A DNA stretch of 64,000 bases from Halostella litorea (GTDB lineage: Archaea; Halobacteriota; Halobacteria; Halobacteriales; Natronoarchaeaceae): assembly GCF_004785955.1 (NCBI RefSeq), contig NZ_SJER01000006.1, forward strand, positions 1 to 64,000, read 5' to 3'. Below the pieces are notes generated by a model that saw only the letters and a program-made list of their open reading frames with translations, was not told the DNA's origin and did not search any database. The translations under genes were made by a program, and so were the position numbers. Shown here piece after piece: positions 32,750-39,242 of this stretch. Each line of letters opens with the position of its first letter. The stretch's first letter is position 1.

Positions 32750-33951
32750 TCTCGGTCAGCAAACTCCTCTGTGACATGGACGCCGAGGGCGACGGCCTGC
32801 GTTACGACGCGGCCGACGAGTCCGACGCCGACCAGATCCGCGAGCGCAAGCAGCGCCGGCCGGTCGTCGTCTGGAACCTCACGAAGCAGTGCAACCTCTA
32901 CTGCGAGCACTGCTACGCCGCCGCGACCGAGGAGCGCGCCCCCGGCGAACTGTCGACGGCCGAGGGGAAGCGGCTGCTGGACGACCTGGCCGACTACGGC
33001 GTCCCGGTCGTCCTCTTCTCCGGCGGGGAACCGCTCGTCCGGGACGACCTGACCGAACTCGTCGCGTACGCCGCCGACCGCGGGATCCGCCCCGTCCTCT
33101 CGACGAACGGGACGCTGATCACGCCGGAGCGGGCGGCGGAACTGCGCGACGCCGGCCTCAAGTACGCCGGCGTCTCCGTCGACGGCCTGCGCGAGCGCAA
33201 CGACGCGTTCCGCGGGCAGGAAGGGGCGTTCGACGCCGCGGTCAGGGGGATCGAGGCCTGCCTCGACGCCGGCCTCAAGACCGGCCTGCGCTACACGATC
33301 ACCGAGCGCACCGCGCCGGACCTGGAGGACGTGGTCGACTTCCTCTACGACGTCGGCGTCGACCGCTTCTGTTTCTACCACCTCGACTACGGCGGCCGGG
33401 GCGCGGCGATCCGCGACGCCGACCTCGCCCCCGACGAGAAACGCGAGGCGGTCCGGCGGGTCTGTGACATGACCCGCGAGTACCACGACCGCGGCGAGGA
33501 GATAGAGACGCTGCTGGTGGGCAACTACTGCGACGCCGCCTACCTCGTGGAGTACGCCCGCGAGGAACTGGGCGACGCCCTCGCCGACCGCGTCGAGGCG
33601 TACCTCCGGCGCAACGGCGGCGACCCGGCCGGCGAGCGCGTCGCCGACGTGGACTACCAGGGCAACGTCCACCTCACGCAGTTCTGGCAGGGCTACTCGC
33701 TTGGCAACGTCCGGGACCGCTCGTTCGGCGCGATCTGGGAGGACGACTCGAACCCGCTCCTGCGGGCGCTCCGCGAGCGCGAGGACCACCTCACGGGCAA
33801 GTGCGCCGGCTGCCAGTACCGGGGCGTCTGTCGCGGCGCGTCGCGGCTGCGCTCGCTCGCCGCCCACGACCACCCGTTCGGCCCCGACCCGCAGTGTTAC
33901 CTCTCCGAGGCTGAGGTCTCGGGCGGCATGACGGGTAACCCGGCGGACTGA
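32746..33951 (+). CDS. ahbC: AhbC-like radical SAM/SPASM protein (siroheme-pathway heme synthesis)
   Basis: 401 residues. The radical SAM cluster is C49-x3-C53-x2-C56 in NLTKQCNLYCEHCY. FSGGEPL and VSVDGL follow. A C-terminal SPASM-type Cys group is CAGCQYRGVCRG plus QCYL. The N-terminus MISVSKLLCD and the order of conserved blocks (YHLDYGGRG, QFWQGYSLGNV) match AhbC, which removes acetate side chains from 12,18-didecarboxysiroheme in the archaeal heme pathway; NirJ is its paralogue. Coupled to a candidate RiPP gene, so peptide modification is the alternative role. ATGA overlap fixes the start. Confidence 0.8.
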   Translation: MISVSKLLCDMDAEGDGLRYDAADESDADQIRERKQRRPVVVWNLTKQCNLYCEHCYAAATEERAPGELSTAEGKRLLDDLADYGVPVVLFSGGEPLVRDDLTELVAYAADRGIRPVLSTNGTLITPERAAELRDAGLKYAGVSVDGLRERNDAFRGQEGAFDAAVRGIEACLDAGLKTGLRYTITERTAPDLEDVVDFLYDVGVDRFCFYHLDYGGRGAAIRDADLAPDEKREAVRRVCDMTREYHDRGEEIETLLVGNYCDAAYLVEYAREELGDALADRVEAYLRRNGGDPAGERVADVDYQGNVHLTQFWQGYSLGNVRDRSFGAIWEDDSNPLLRALREREDHLTGKCAGCQYRGVCRGASRLRSLAAHDHPFGPDPQCYLSEAEVSGGMTGNPAD

Positions 33952-34103
33952 CGGACCGGTTCGTTCTTCCTCGGAAGCGTCTCCGCCGTCGAGACTGCCG
34001 ACCGCGATGAACGGACGTCGGACTACTCGGTACTACCGGTCAATGCGAAAACGCGGTAGACCGCGCCGAAACCGCCGTCCGCGGTGAAAAGCGTCGCCGC
34101 GCG

Positions 34104-34631
34104 CTACTCCTCGACGACGACTGCGCCCTTCATCCCCACCGTCTCGTGGGGCGAGCAGTAGTAGAGGTAGACGCCGGCCGTCTCGAAGGTGTGTTCGTGG
34201 GAGTAATCGGGCATCTCGATGGAGTCGTCGCCGCTCCAGTCCGAGCCGTCGGGAACGGTGTCCGGGATGACGTTGTGGGAGCCGTTCTTCCAGTCCCACG
34301 TGACTGTCGTTCCGGAGGACACCCGGACGGCGGCGGGCCCGAACGCGTTCTCGCTGTTCGGCCCGACGGCCACCTCGACGGCGTCCGAGCCAGTCTCGTC
34401 GACAACGCCGTCGTAGTTGTTCGCGCCGCTCAGGTAGTTCTCGACTTCGGAGGGGGCGCTGCCCCCGCCGCCGTCACCGCCTCCACCGCCGCCGTCGCTG
34501 TCGCCGCCATCGCCGCCACCGTCGCCGCCGCCGCTGTCGGACGAACAGCCGGCGAGCAGTACTGTAGAAGCGGTCGCCGCGGCCGTTGCCGTCAGAAACC
34601 GTCGTCTATCGAGGTCGGTATGGTCGGTCAT
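34104..34631 (-). CDS. Halocyanin (blue copper lipoprotein)
   Basis: 175 residues. Tat motif RRRFLT with lipobox LLAGC, a Gly/Asp-rich linker (about 30-58), and one cupredoxin domain. The copper ligands are His in NGSHNV, Cys and His in YYCSPHETVGM, and the Met of the same motif. It is a lipid-anchored one-electron carrier on the outer membrane face, a plausible donor to NirK. TATA-like sequences (TATATAAACC at about 34708-34718, GTAAAAG nearer) precede it on the minus strand. The 152 nt before the convergent ahbC stop hold nothing. Confidence 0.92.
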   Translation of the reverse strand: MTDHTDLDRRRFLTATAAATASTVLLAGCSSDSGGGDGGGDGGDSDGGGGGGDGGGGSAPSEVENYLSGANNYDGVVDETGSDAVEVAVGPNSENAFGPAAVRVSSGTTVTWDWKNGSHNVIPDTVPDGSDWSGDDSIEMPDYSHEHTFETAGVYLYYCSPHETVGMKGAVVVEE

Positions 34632-34716
34632 TTGTCGGCAATTGAAACGTAGGACCGCTCCCTTTTACGTAACCCGCCCACCGCAGAGCGGTGAGAACCG
34701 TCCGAAGGTTTATATA

Positions 34717-35028
34717 CTACCGTCGGTCCGCCGGCCCCTCGTCCCCGAACAGTTCGAGGGCGGTCGCCACCGCGGCCTCGTCGTCCGTCGAGAGGAGCGC
34801 GTCGGTCGGGGCGGCGACGAGCGTCCCGGTGATGCGGCGGGTCATGCGGTCGACGGCGCGCCGCTGCGCGTCGGTGAGGTCGCCCGCGGCCTCCAGCCGC
34901 CGGAGCGCGGCGTCGAGTTCCGCCTGCCGGATCGATTCGGCGCGGCGGCGGACGTGCCGGGCGGCCGCCTCGGGGCTGCGGTCGTCGGGGGCCGCGGACC
35001 GACCCATCGTGGCTCCGTCGCCCGACAT
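34717..35028 (-). CDS. Stand-alone glutamyl-tRNA reductase dimerisation-domain-like protein
   Basis: 103 residues. The stretch from RRRAESIRQAELDAALRRLE through DLTDAQRRAVDRMTRRITG and TLVAAPTDALLS resembles the C-terminal helical dimerisation domain of HemA (GluTR). The catalytic and NADP domains are absent, so it cannot make glutamate semialdehyde. It begins 2 nt after the radical SAM gene stop, in the same operon, and could modulate HemA or heme synthesis. The homology is by eye and should be treated as likely, not certain. Confidence 0.7.
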   Translation of the reverse strand: MSGDGATMGRSAAPDDRSPEAAARHVRRRAESIRQAELDAALRRLEAAGDLTDAQRRAVDRMTRRITGTLVAAPTDALLSTDDEAAVATALELFGDEGPADRR

Positions 35029-35030
35029 GG

Positions 35031-36188
35031 TCAGTCGGCCGAGGTCGGTTCCGCGGCCGATTCCCATGGGAGGGGGCCGTCGTACCCCTCCGGAACGTAC
35101 GGGCACAGCGGGTCGCTCGCCAGCGGGTCGCCGGTGTGGGCGTACGCCCGCGACCGGCTGCCGCCACAGACGTTTCGGAACGGGCACGCGCCGCACTTCC
35201 CGCGGAAGCCGTCGGGGTCGCGCAGCGACTCGAACAGGTCGGCGTCGCGGTACACGTCGACGAGGTCGTCCTCGCGGACGTCGCCCGCCGACTCCGGGAG
35301 GAACCCGGAGGGGTACACCTCGCCGACGTGGCTGACGAACGCGAAGCCGTCGCCGGCGCGGATGCCCGCCCGCCGGCCGATGGCGTCGGCGTCGGGCGCG
35401 GCGGTGCCGTCGCCGGGCGCGCCGGACCCGGGGCCGGACGCTCCGGCGGCGTCGCCCCCGTCGCGCGCCCGCTGGATCCCGACGCGGCGGTAGTGGGGTG
35501 CCTCCGTCGTCTTCACGCCGAAGCGGGCCTCGTCGCTCACCTCGTGGAGCCACTCCATCACGCGCTCGGCGCGCTCGGGGGGGACGGGGTCCAGGACCCG
35601 GCCCCGCCCGACCGGGACGAGGAAGAACACCGACCACAGCACCGCGCCGAGGTCGGCCACGCGGTCGCGCAGCGCCGGCAGTTCGTCGACCGTCGTGTCG
35701 CAGACGGTCGTGTTGATCTGGAGCGGTAGCCCCGCCTCGCGGGCGGTCTCGGCGGCCGCGACGGTCTGCTCGAAGCTCCCCGCCTCCCCGCGGAAGGCGT
35801 CGTGTGACTCGGCGCTCGCGCCGTCGAGGCTGAGCGCCATCCGCTGTAGCCCGGCGTCGGCGAGGTCGGCGATCACCTCGGGCGTCAGCGACCCGGTGCC
35901 GCTCGGCGTCAGCGTCATCCGGAGCCCGAGCTCCGTGCCGTACTCGACGAGGTCGACCAGGTCGTCGCGGGCCAGCGGGTCGCCGCCCGAGAGCACGACC
36001 AGCTGGCCGTCGCCGAAGTCGGCCGCGGCGTCGAGCAGTTCCTTCCCCTCCGCGGTCGTCAACTCGTCCGGGTGCCGGCGGGGCTGGGCGTCCGCCCGGC
36101 AATGCTCGCAGGCGAGTTCGCAGGCCTGCGTCACCTCCCAGACGAGGACGAACGGGCGCTCGTCCGTGTCGACGGCGCTGGGCCGCAC
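35031..36188 (-). CDS. Radical SAM/SPASM protein, TIGR04053-type (AhbD-related)
   Basis: 385 residues. The radical SAM motif is C23-x3-C27-x2-C30 in TQACELACEHCRADA; VVLSGGDPLARDD and SLDGASAESHDAFRG follow; a C-terminal SPASM group CGACPFRNVCGGSRSRAYA ends with a late Cys (LCPY). The pattern is that of TIGR04053 enzymes that pair with CGCGG peptides, and also of AhbD, the heme b synthase. An internal linker (about 255-285) is Gly/Ala-rich. It follows the CGCGG gene by 4 nt and precedes the GluTR-like gene by 2 nt. Either peptide modification or heme synthesis is possible. Confidence 0.82.
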   Translation of the reverse strand: MRPSAVDTDERPFVLVWEVTQACELACEHCRADAQPRRHPDELTTAEGKELLDAAADFGDGQLVVLSGGDPLARDDLVDLVEYGTELGLRMTLTPSGTGSLTPEVIADLADAGLQRMALSLDGASAESHDAFRGEAGSFEQTVAAAETAREAGLPLQINTTVCDTTVDELPALRDRVADLGAVLWSVFFLVPVGRGRVLDPVPPERAERVMEWLHEVSDEARFGVKTTEAPHYRRVGIQRARDGGDAAGASGPGSGAPGDGTAAPDADAIGRRAGIRAGDGFAFVSHVGEVYPSGFLPESAGDVREDDLVDVYRDADLFESLRDPDGFRGKCGACPFRNVCGGSRSRAYAHTGDPLASDPLCPYVPEGYDGPLPWESAAEPTSAD

Positions 36189-36192
36189 GGCG

Positions 36193-36498
36193 CTATTCCT
36201 CCACGCGGACGCGGGTGACGTGGCCCCCGCAGCCGCACTGCTCGACGTACTCTAGGTCGAGCCCGTCGAACGCCGCCCGGAGGTCGTCGTACAGGTACGT
36301 CTCGGGGTGGCCGTGGTCCCCGTGGGTGACGAGGTTGACGTGGTTCCCCGGGGCGGTGTGTTCGACGGCGTCCCGGGCCTGCTCGAGGACGAGGTCCCGG
36401 TCCTCGCCGTGGTGTGGCTTCTCCAGGTTGGCCGACCACGAGTTGTCGTGGACGCGCTCGGTCACGGGTTCGACGTCGTCGTGAGACACTGATCCCAT
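36193..36498 (-). CDS. CGCGG-family rSAM-modified RiPP precursor candidate
   Basis: 101 residues. The C-terminal part reads YVEQCGCGGHVTRVRVEE, with the family-defining C88-G-C90-G-G motif. The N-terminal 70 residues are His/Asp-rich (HHGEDRD, HGDHGHPE). It is first in an operon with the partner radical SAM enzyme and the GluTR-like gene. The ATG at 36498 is 38 nt from the palindrome at 36537-36548, implying anaerobic control. Maturation and final product are unknown. Confidence 0.85.
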   Translation of the reverse strand: MGSVSHDDVEPVTERVHDNSWSANLEKPHHGEDRDLVLEQARDAVEHTAPGNHVNLVTHGDHGHPETYLYDDLRAAFDGLDLEYVEQCGCGGHVTRVRVEE

Positions 36499-36536
36499 AC
36501 GCGTTCGTTGTCGCTACCCGGCGGAAACGAGCGTCC

Positions 36537-36548
36537 CGAACGTGTTCG
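36537..36548. promoter_or_regulatory. NarO/DmsR-like palindrome, symmetric bidirectional
   Basis: CGAACGTGTTCG exactly 38 nt from each of two divergent ATGs (36498 minus, 36587 plus). Confidence 0.85.
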
Positions 36549-36586
36549 GGGCAACGACCTGCCGGGTCGCCCCCCAACCGTCGTGT

Positions 36587-36847
36587 ATGCCCGAACCGGA
36601 AGCCGCGTTGTCCGGGACCGACGCGCCGACCGATCGCCCCCGCGAGACGCTGGACGCGCGTGAACTGCCGCCGCCCCAGCCGCTCCAGCGGACGCTCGAA
36701 CTGCTGCCCGAACTGGACGACGGGACGGTGCTGGTGCAGTTCAACGACCGCGCGCCCCAGCACCTCTACCCGAAGCTCGCGGACAGGGGCTACGAGTACG
36801 AGACGGTTGGGGAGGACCCCGTCGTCACGGCGATCTGGAAGCCGTAG
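36587..36847 (+). CDS. DUF2249 protein 1
   Basis: 86 residues. DUF2249 pattern: LDARELPPPQPLQRTLELLPELDDG, a beta hairpin with VLVQFNDRAPQHLY, and C-terminal VVTAIW. The N-terminal 20 residues are flexible and acidic. DUF2249 (SirA-fold like) proteins accompany denitrification and Fe-S genes; their function is unknown. Divergent from the CGCGG RiPP operon and sharing its activator site. Confidence 0.82.
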   Translation: MPEPEAALSGTDAPTDRPRETLDARELPPPQPLQRTLELLPELDDGTVLVQFNDRAPQHLYPKLADRGYEYETVGEDPVVTAIWKP

Positions 36848-36870
36848 CCGATCCCGGCCAGCGCGCTCGG

Positions 36871-37104
36871 CTACTCCTTCGGGAGCGTGGCGACGAACTC
36901 GTTCGCGTCGCGCCGTTCGACCTCGTAGCCGTCGGCGTCGAACGAGTCCACCTCGGCTTTCATCTCGTAGAACAGCGGCTTCGGCTCGTGGTCGTTGACC
37001 AGCGTCAGCGCCTCGCCGCTCTCCAGGTCGGCGAAGGCGTCGTGGATCTTGGGGTGGCGCTCCGGCGGCGGCACGTCGCGAAGGTCGAGCGTTCGGTCCG
37101 TCAT
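36871..37104 (-). CDS. DUF2249 protein 2
   Basis: 77 residues, single DUF2249 domain: LDLRDVPPPERHPKIHDAFADL, LTLVNDHEPKPLFYEM, and a C-terminal strand FVATLPKE. The ATG at 37104 is preferred because a NarO-like palindrome lies 40 nt upstream; a longer in-frame version would translate it. It converges with DUF2249 protein 1. Closest in pattern to the DUF2249 tail of the Mrp protein at 17 kb (LVNDHDPSPL). Confidence 0.82.
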   Translation of the reverse strand: MTDRTLDLRDVPPPERHPKIHDAFADLESGEALTLVNDHEPKPLFYEMKAEVDSFDADGYEVERRDANEFVATLPKE

Positions 37105-37144
37105 GCGGGTGAACGTCGCTCCCCCGTTCGGGTCGGGGTTACCC

Positions 37145-37156
37145 CGAACACGTTCG
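37145..37156 (-). promoter_or_regulatory. NarO/DmsR-like palindrome CGAACACGTTCG
   Basis: Perfect palindrome 40 nt before the ATG at 37104 (minus). Confidence 0.76.
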
Positions 37157-37196
37157 CCCCGTCCGTCGGTGCGCGGCGGGTCGGCGCGTCCGCCGG

Positions 37197-37424
37197 CTAG
37201 ACGTGTTCGATCTCCACCTGCCACTCGTCGTCCGCGACCCGTTCGGTTTCGTAGGTGAAACCGCGCTGTTCGAGCACGTCGTAGAGGGGTTCGGGTTCGA
37301 AACTGTTGACGAGGACGAACGTTTCGTCGTCGCCGAGCGCGTCCAGCTCCGCCACGATGTCGCTGAACGGCTCGCCGTCGATCTGCCTGGCGTCGAGCGA
37401 GCGGTCGGGCGTGTCCGTGCTCAT
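37197..37424 (-). CDS. DUF2249 protein 3
   Basis: 75 residues: SLDARQIDGEPFSDIVAELD, FVLVNSFEPEPLYDVLEQRG, and strand EWQVEIEHV. This copy lacks the PP-x-x-R/K-H segment of the other two (ARQIDGEPF instead), so it is a diverged member. ATG at 37424; an imperfect palindrome (CGACCATGTTCG) is 41 nt upstream. It is separated from the HTH_10 gene by a divergent promoter region of 134 nt. Confidence 0.8.
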   Translation of the reverse strand: MSTDTPDRSLDARQIDGEPFSDIVAELDALGDDETFVLVNSFEPEPLYDVLEQRGFTYETERVADDEWQVEIEHV

Positions 37425-37465
37425 TACGGGTAGCAGTTCGACGCTCGTTTCCCTGTCGGTTCCCC

Positions 37466-37477
37466 CGACCATGTTCG
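37466..37477 (-). promoter_or_regulatory. Imperfect NarO/DmsR-like site CGACCATGTTCG
   Basis: One mismatch to CGAA-N4-TTCG; 41 nt before the ATG at 37424 (minus). A perfect site lies 32 nt away for the divergent gene. Confidence 0.6.
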
Positions 37478-37508
37478 GACGCTCGGGGAGGGCTCCCGGC
37501 CGGCGAAC

Positions 37509-37520
37509 CGAACATATTCG
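37509..37520 (+). promoter_or_regulatory. NarO/DmsR-like site CGAACATATTCG
   Basis: CGAA-CATA-TTCG, 38 nt before the ATG at 37559. A TATA-like TACTTATTG follows directly, the best core promoter of the set. Suggests autoregulation of the HTH_10 gene. Confidence 0.76.
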
Positions 37521-37558
37521 CCAATACTTATTGTCGGCGGTCGGCATAACGTTCGTAC

Positions 37559-38194
37559 ATGCCACAGGCGCAACTCACGCTGACCGTTCCCGAGGAGACG
37601 TGGATCGGGGACCTGTCCCGGTCGTACCCCGACGCGCGGGTCCGGATCCTCGCGGCGCTGGCCGACGAGGCCGCGGGGGTCGGGCTCGCTGAGATCGCCG
37701 CGCGGGACCTGCCGGATCTAGTCGGCGACATGGCCGCGTACGACGAGGTGATCGACCTCGAACTGCTCCAGGACTACGAGGACGAGGCGCTGGTGCAGTT
37801 CGAGACGACGATGCCGCTGTTGCTGTTTGCGGTCCAGGACTCCGGCGTCCCGCTCGAACTCCCCTTCGACATCGTCGACGGGGCCGCCGAGTGGACGGTG
37901 ACGGCCCCGCAGGACCGCCTCTCCGAACTGGGCGAGCAACTCGACACGGTCGGCGTCTCCTACACCGTCGACTACGTCCAGCAGACGATCGACTCCGACC
38001 AGCTGCTCACCGACCACCAGCTCAACCTCGTGCGGACGGCCGTTGAGGTGGGGTACTACGACACGCCCCGCACCTGCTCGCTGACCGAGCTGGCCGAGGA
38101 GCTGGACATCGCCAAGTCGACGTGTTCCGAGAGCCTCCACCGCGCGGAGGAGAAGATAGTCAAGCAGTTCCTTGAGGACGTAACGAACTCGTGA
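37559..38194 (+). CDS. HTH_10 regulator, NarO/DmsR-like candidate
   Basis: 211 residues. The C-terminal HTH_10 domain is about 155-208: LLTDHQLNLVRTAVEVGYYDTPRTCS, then LTELAEELDIAKSTCSESLHRAEEKI. The N-terminal half is a Bat-like sensor region beginning LTVPEETWIGDLSRSYPDAR; it has no cysteine cluster, and the only two Cys lie in the HTH region. It sits inside the palindrome-controlled cluster and has its own site 38 nt upstream, so it is my best candidate for the activator, or one of its targets. NarO proteins of other species may carry N-terminal cysteines, which this one lacks. Confidence 0.82.
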   Translation: MPQAQLTLTVPEETWIGDLSRSYPDARVRILAALADEAAGVGLAEIAARDLPDLVGDMAAYDEVIDLELLQDYEDEALVQFETTMPLLLFAVQDSGVPLELPFDIVDGAAEWTVTAPQDRLSELGEQLDTVGVSYTVDYVQQTIDSDQLLTDHQLNLVRTAVEVGYYDTPRTCSLTELAEELDIAKSTCSESLHRAEEKIVKQFLEDVTNS

Positions 38195-38303
38195 CCCGAC
38201 CCCGACCCGGTCTATGGCCGGGCCGGCCCCCTGTTTGCCGGCCCGCAGACCGCGCCGGCCCAACCCGAACGAATTATACGTCTCTCATGATGCATATCCG
38301 CTA

Positions 38304-38681
38304 ATGGTGCGGGACCCCTTCGGCGACGACGACGCCCCAGAGCTCCAGGACGTCCTCGATGCGCTGGACGACCCGGACTGCCGCGCCATCATCACGGAAC
38401 TCGAAGCGCCCATGACAGCAAGCGAACTCTCCGACGCGGCCGACGTACCGCTGTCGACCACCTACCGGAAGCTCGATCTCCTCTCCGAGGCGTCGCTGCT
38501 CTCCGAACGAACCGAGATCCGGTCGGACGGCCAGCACACGACCCGGTACGAGGTCGCGTTCGACGAGGTCCGGATCGCTCTGGACGAGCAGCGGTCGTTC
38601 GACGTGGGGATCACCCGCCCCGAGCGCTCGCCGGACGAACAGCTCGCTGCCATGTGGTCGGAGGTGCGCAAGGAGACATGA
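38304..38681 (+). CDS. ArsR-type winged-helix regulator
   Basis: 125 residues. wHTH between about 20 and 85: ALDDPDCRAIITELEAPMTASELSDAADVPLSTTYRKLDLLS, with a wing at SDGQHTTRYEV. A TATA-like GAATTATACG at 38271-38280 predicts a leaderless message for the ATG at 38304. Its stop overlaps the ATG of the membrane protein behind it (ATGA), an arrangement typical for haloarchaeal ArsR/DUF7521 pairs. Target unknown. Confidence 0.83.
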   Translation: MVRDPFGDDDAPELQDVLDALDDPDCRAIITELEAPMTASELSDAADVPLSTTYRKLDLLSEASLLSERTEIRSDGQHTTRYEVAFDEVRIALDEQRSFDVGITRPERSPDEQLAAMWSEVRKET

Positions 38682-38950
38682 CTCACCCCTTCGTCATCGT
38701 CGGTCTCAAGACCGCGACGCTGTTCCTCGGCGGCATGATCACGTTCTACGCCTTCCGGGCGTACCGGCGGACCCGCTCCCCGGCGCTGCGCGCGCTGGCG
38801 ATCGGGTTCGGGGTGGTCACGTTGGGCTCGCTGCTGGCGGGCGCGATAGACCAGGTGCTTCAGGTCGACCGGGAACTGGCGCTCATCGTCGAGAGCGGCC
38901 TGACCGCGGTCGGCTTCGCCGTGATCCTCTACTCGCTGTACGCGGAGTGA
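38678..38950 (+). CDS. DUF7521-type three-helix membrane protein
   Basis: 90 residues, three hydrophobic helices (about 6-25, 38-60, 66-86) with the conserved YRRTRSPALRALAIGFG loop. Overlaps the regulator gene by 4 nt. A paralogue with the same loop lies at 41550. Possibly the membrane partner of the regulator; function unknown. Confidence 0.78.
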   Translation: MTHPFVIVGLKTATLFLGGMITFYAFRAYRRTRSPALRALAIGFGVVTLGSLLAGAIDQVLQVDRELALIVESGLTAVGFAVILYSLYAE

Positions 38951-39095
38951 CGTTCTACTCGGGGCGCTCGATTCCTGTCGTCTCTCGGTTCGACGTCCAC
39001 GAACGCGGCGACTTCCCCGAAGCCGATAGCGCCGCGTTACTCCGATACCGATGTAAAAATTTAGTACTTCCCACACGTATAGTATAGCACGACCC

Positions 39096-39242
39096 ATGTT
39101 CCCCGGAAGGCGCTCGGTCGTCCCCGACCTCGCCGGAGAACTGCGGCGGAACCGCCCCCCGGCGGCCGGTGGTCAGTCCAGCCGGACGAACACCTTCGGG
39201 ACCAGCCCGACCGCCGTCGCGGAGCAACCATCCCACGTATGA
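39096..39242 (+). CDS. Possible upstream ORF coupled to cysK (48 aa)
   Basis: ATG at 39096 to TGA at 39240-39242, overlapping the cysK ATG as ATGA. A TATA-like AAAAATTTAGTAC (39055-39067) is about 30 nt upstream, so a leaderless start here is possible. The peptide is Arg/Pro-rich and not acidic, unlike most haloarchaeal proteins, so it may be a leader peptide rather than a functional protein, or not translated at all. Confidence 0.3.
   Translation: MFPGRRSVVPDLAGELRRNRPPAAGGQSSRTNTFGTSPTAVAEQPSHV
39187..39198 (+). promoter_or_regulatory. Possible NarO-like site CGAACACCTTCG
   Basis: CGAA-CACC-TTCG, 40 nt before the cysK ATG. The core is not fully palindromic, and the best TATA element lies upstream of it, so this may be chance. 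Confidence 0.35.
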
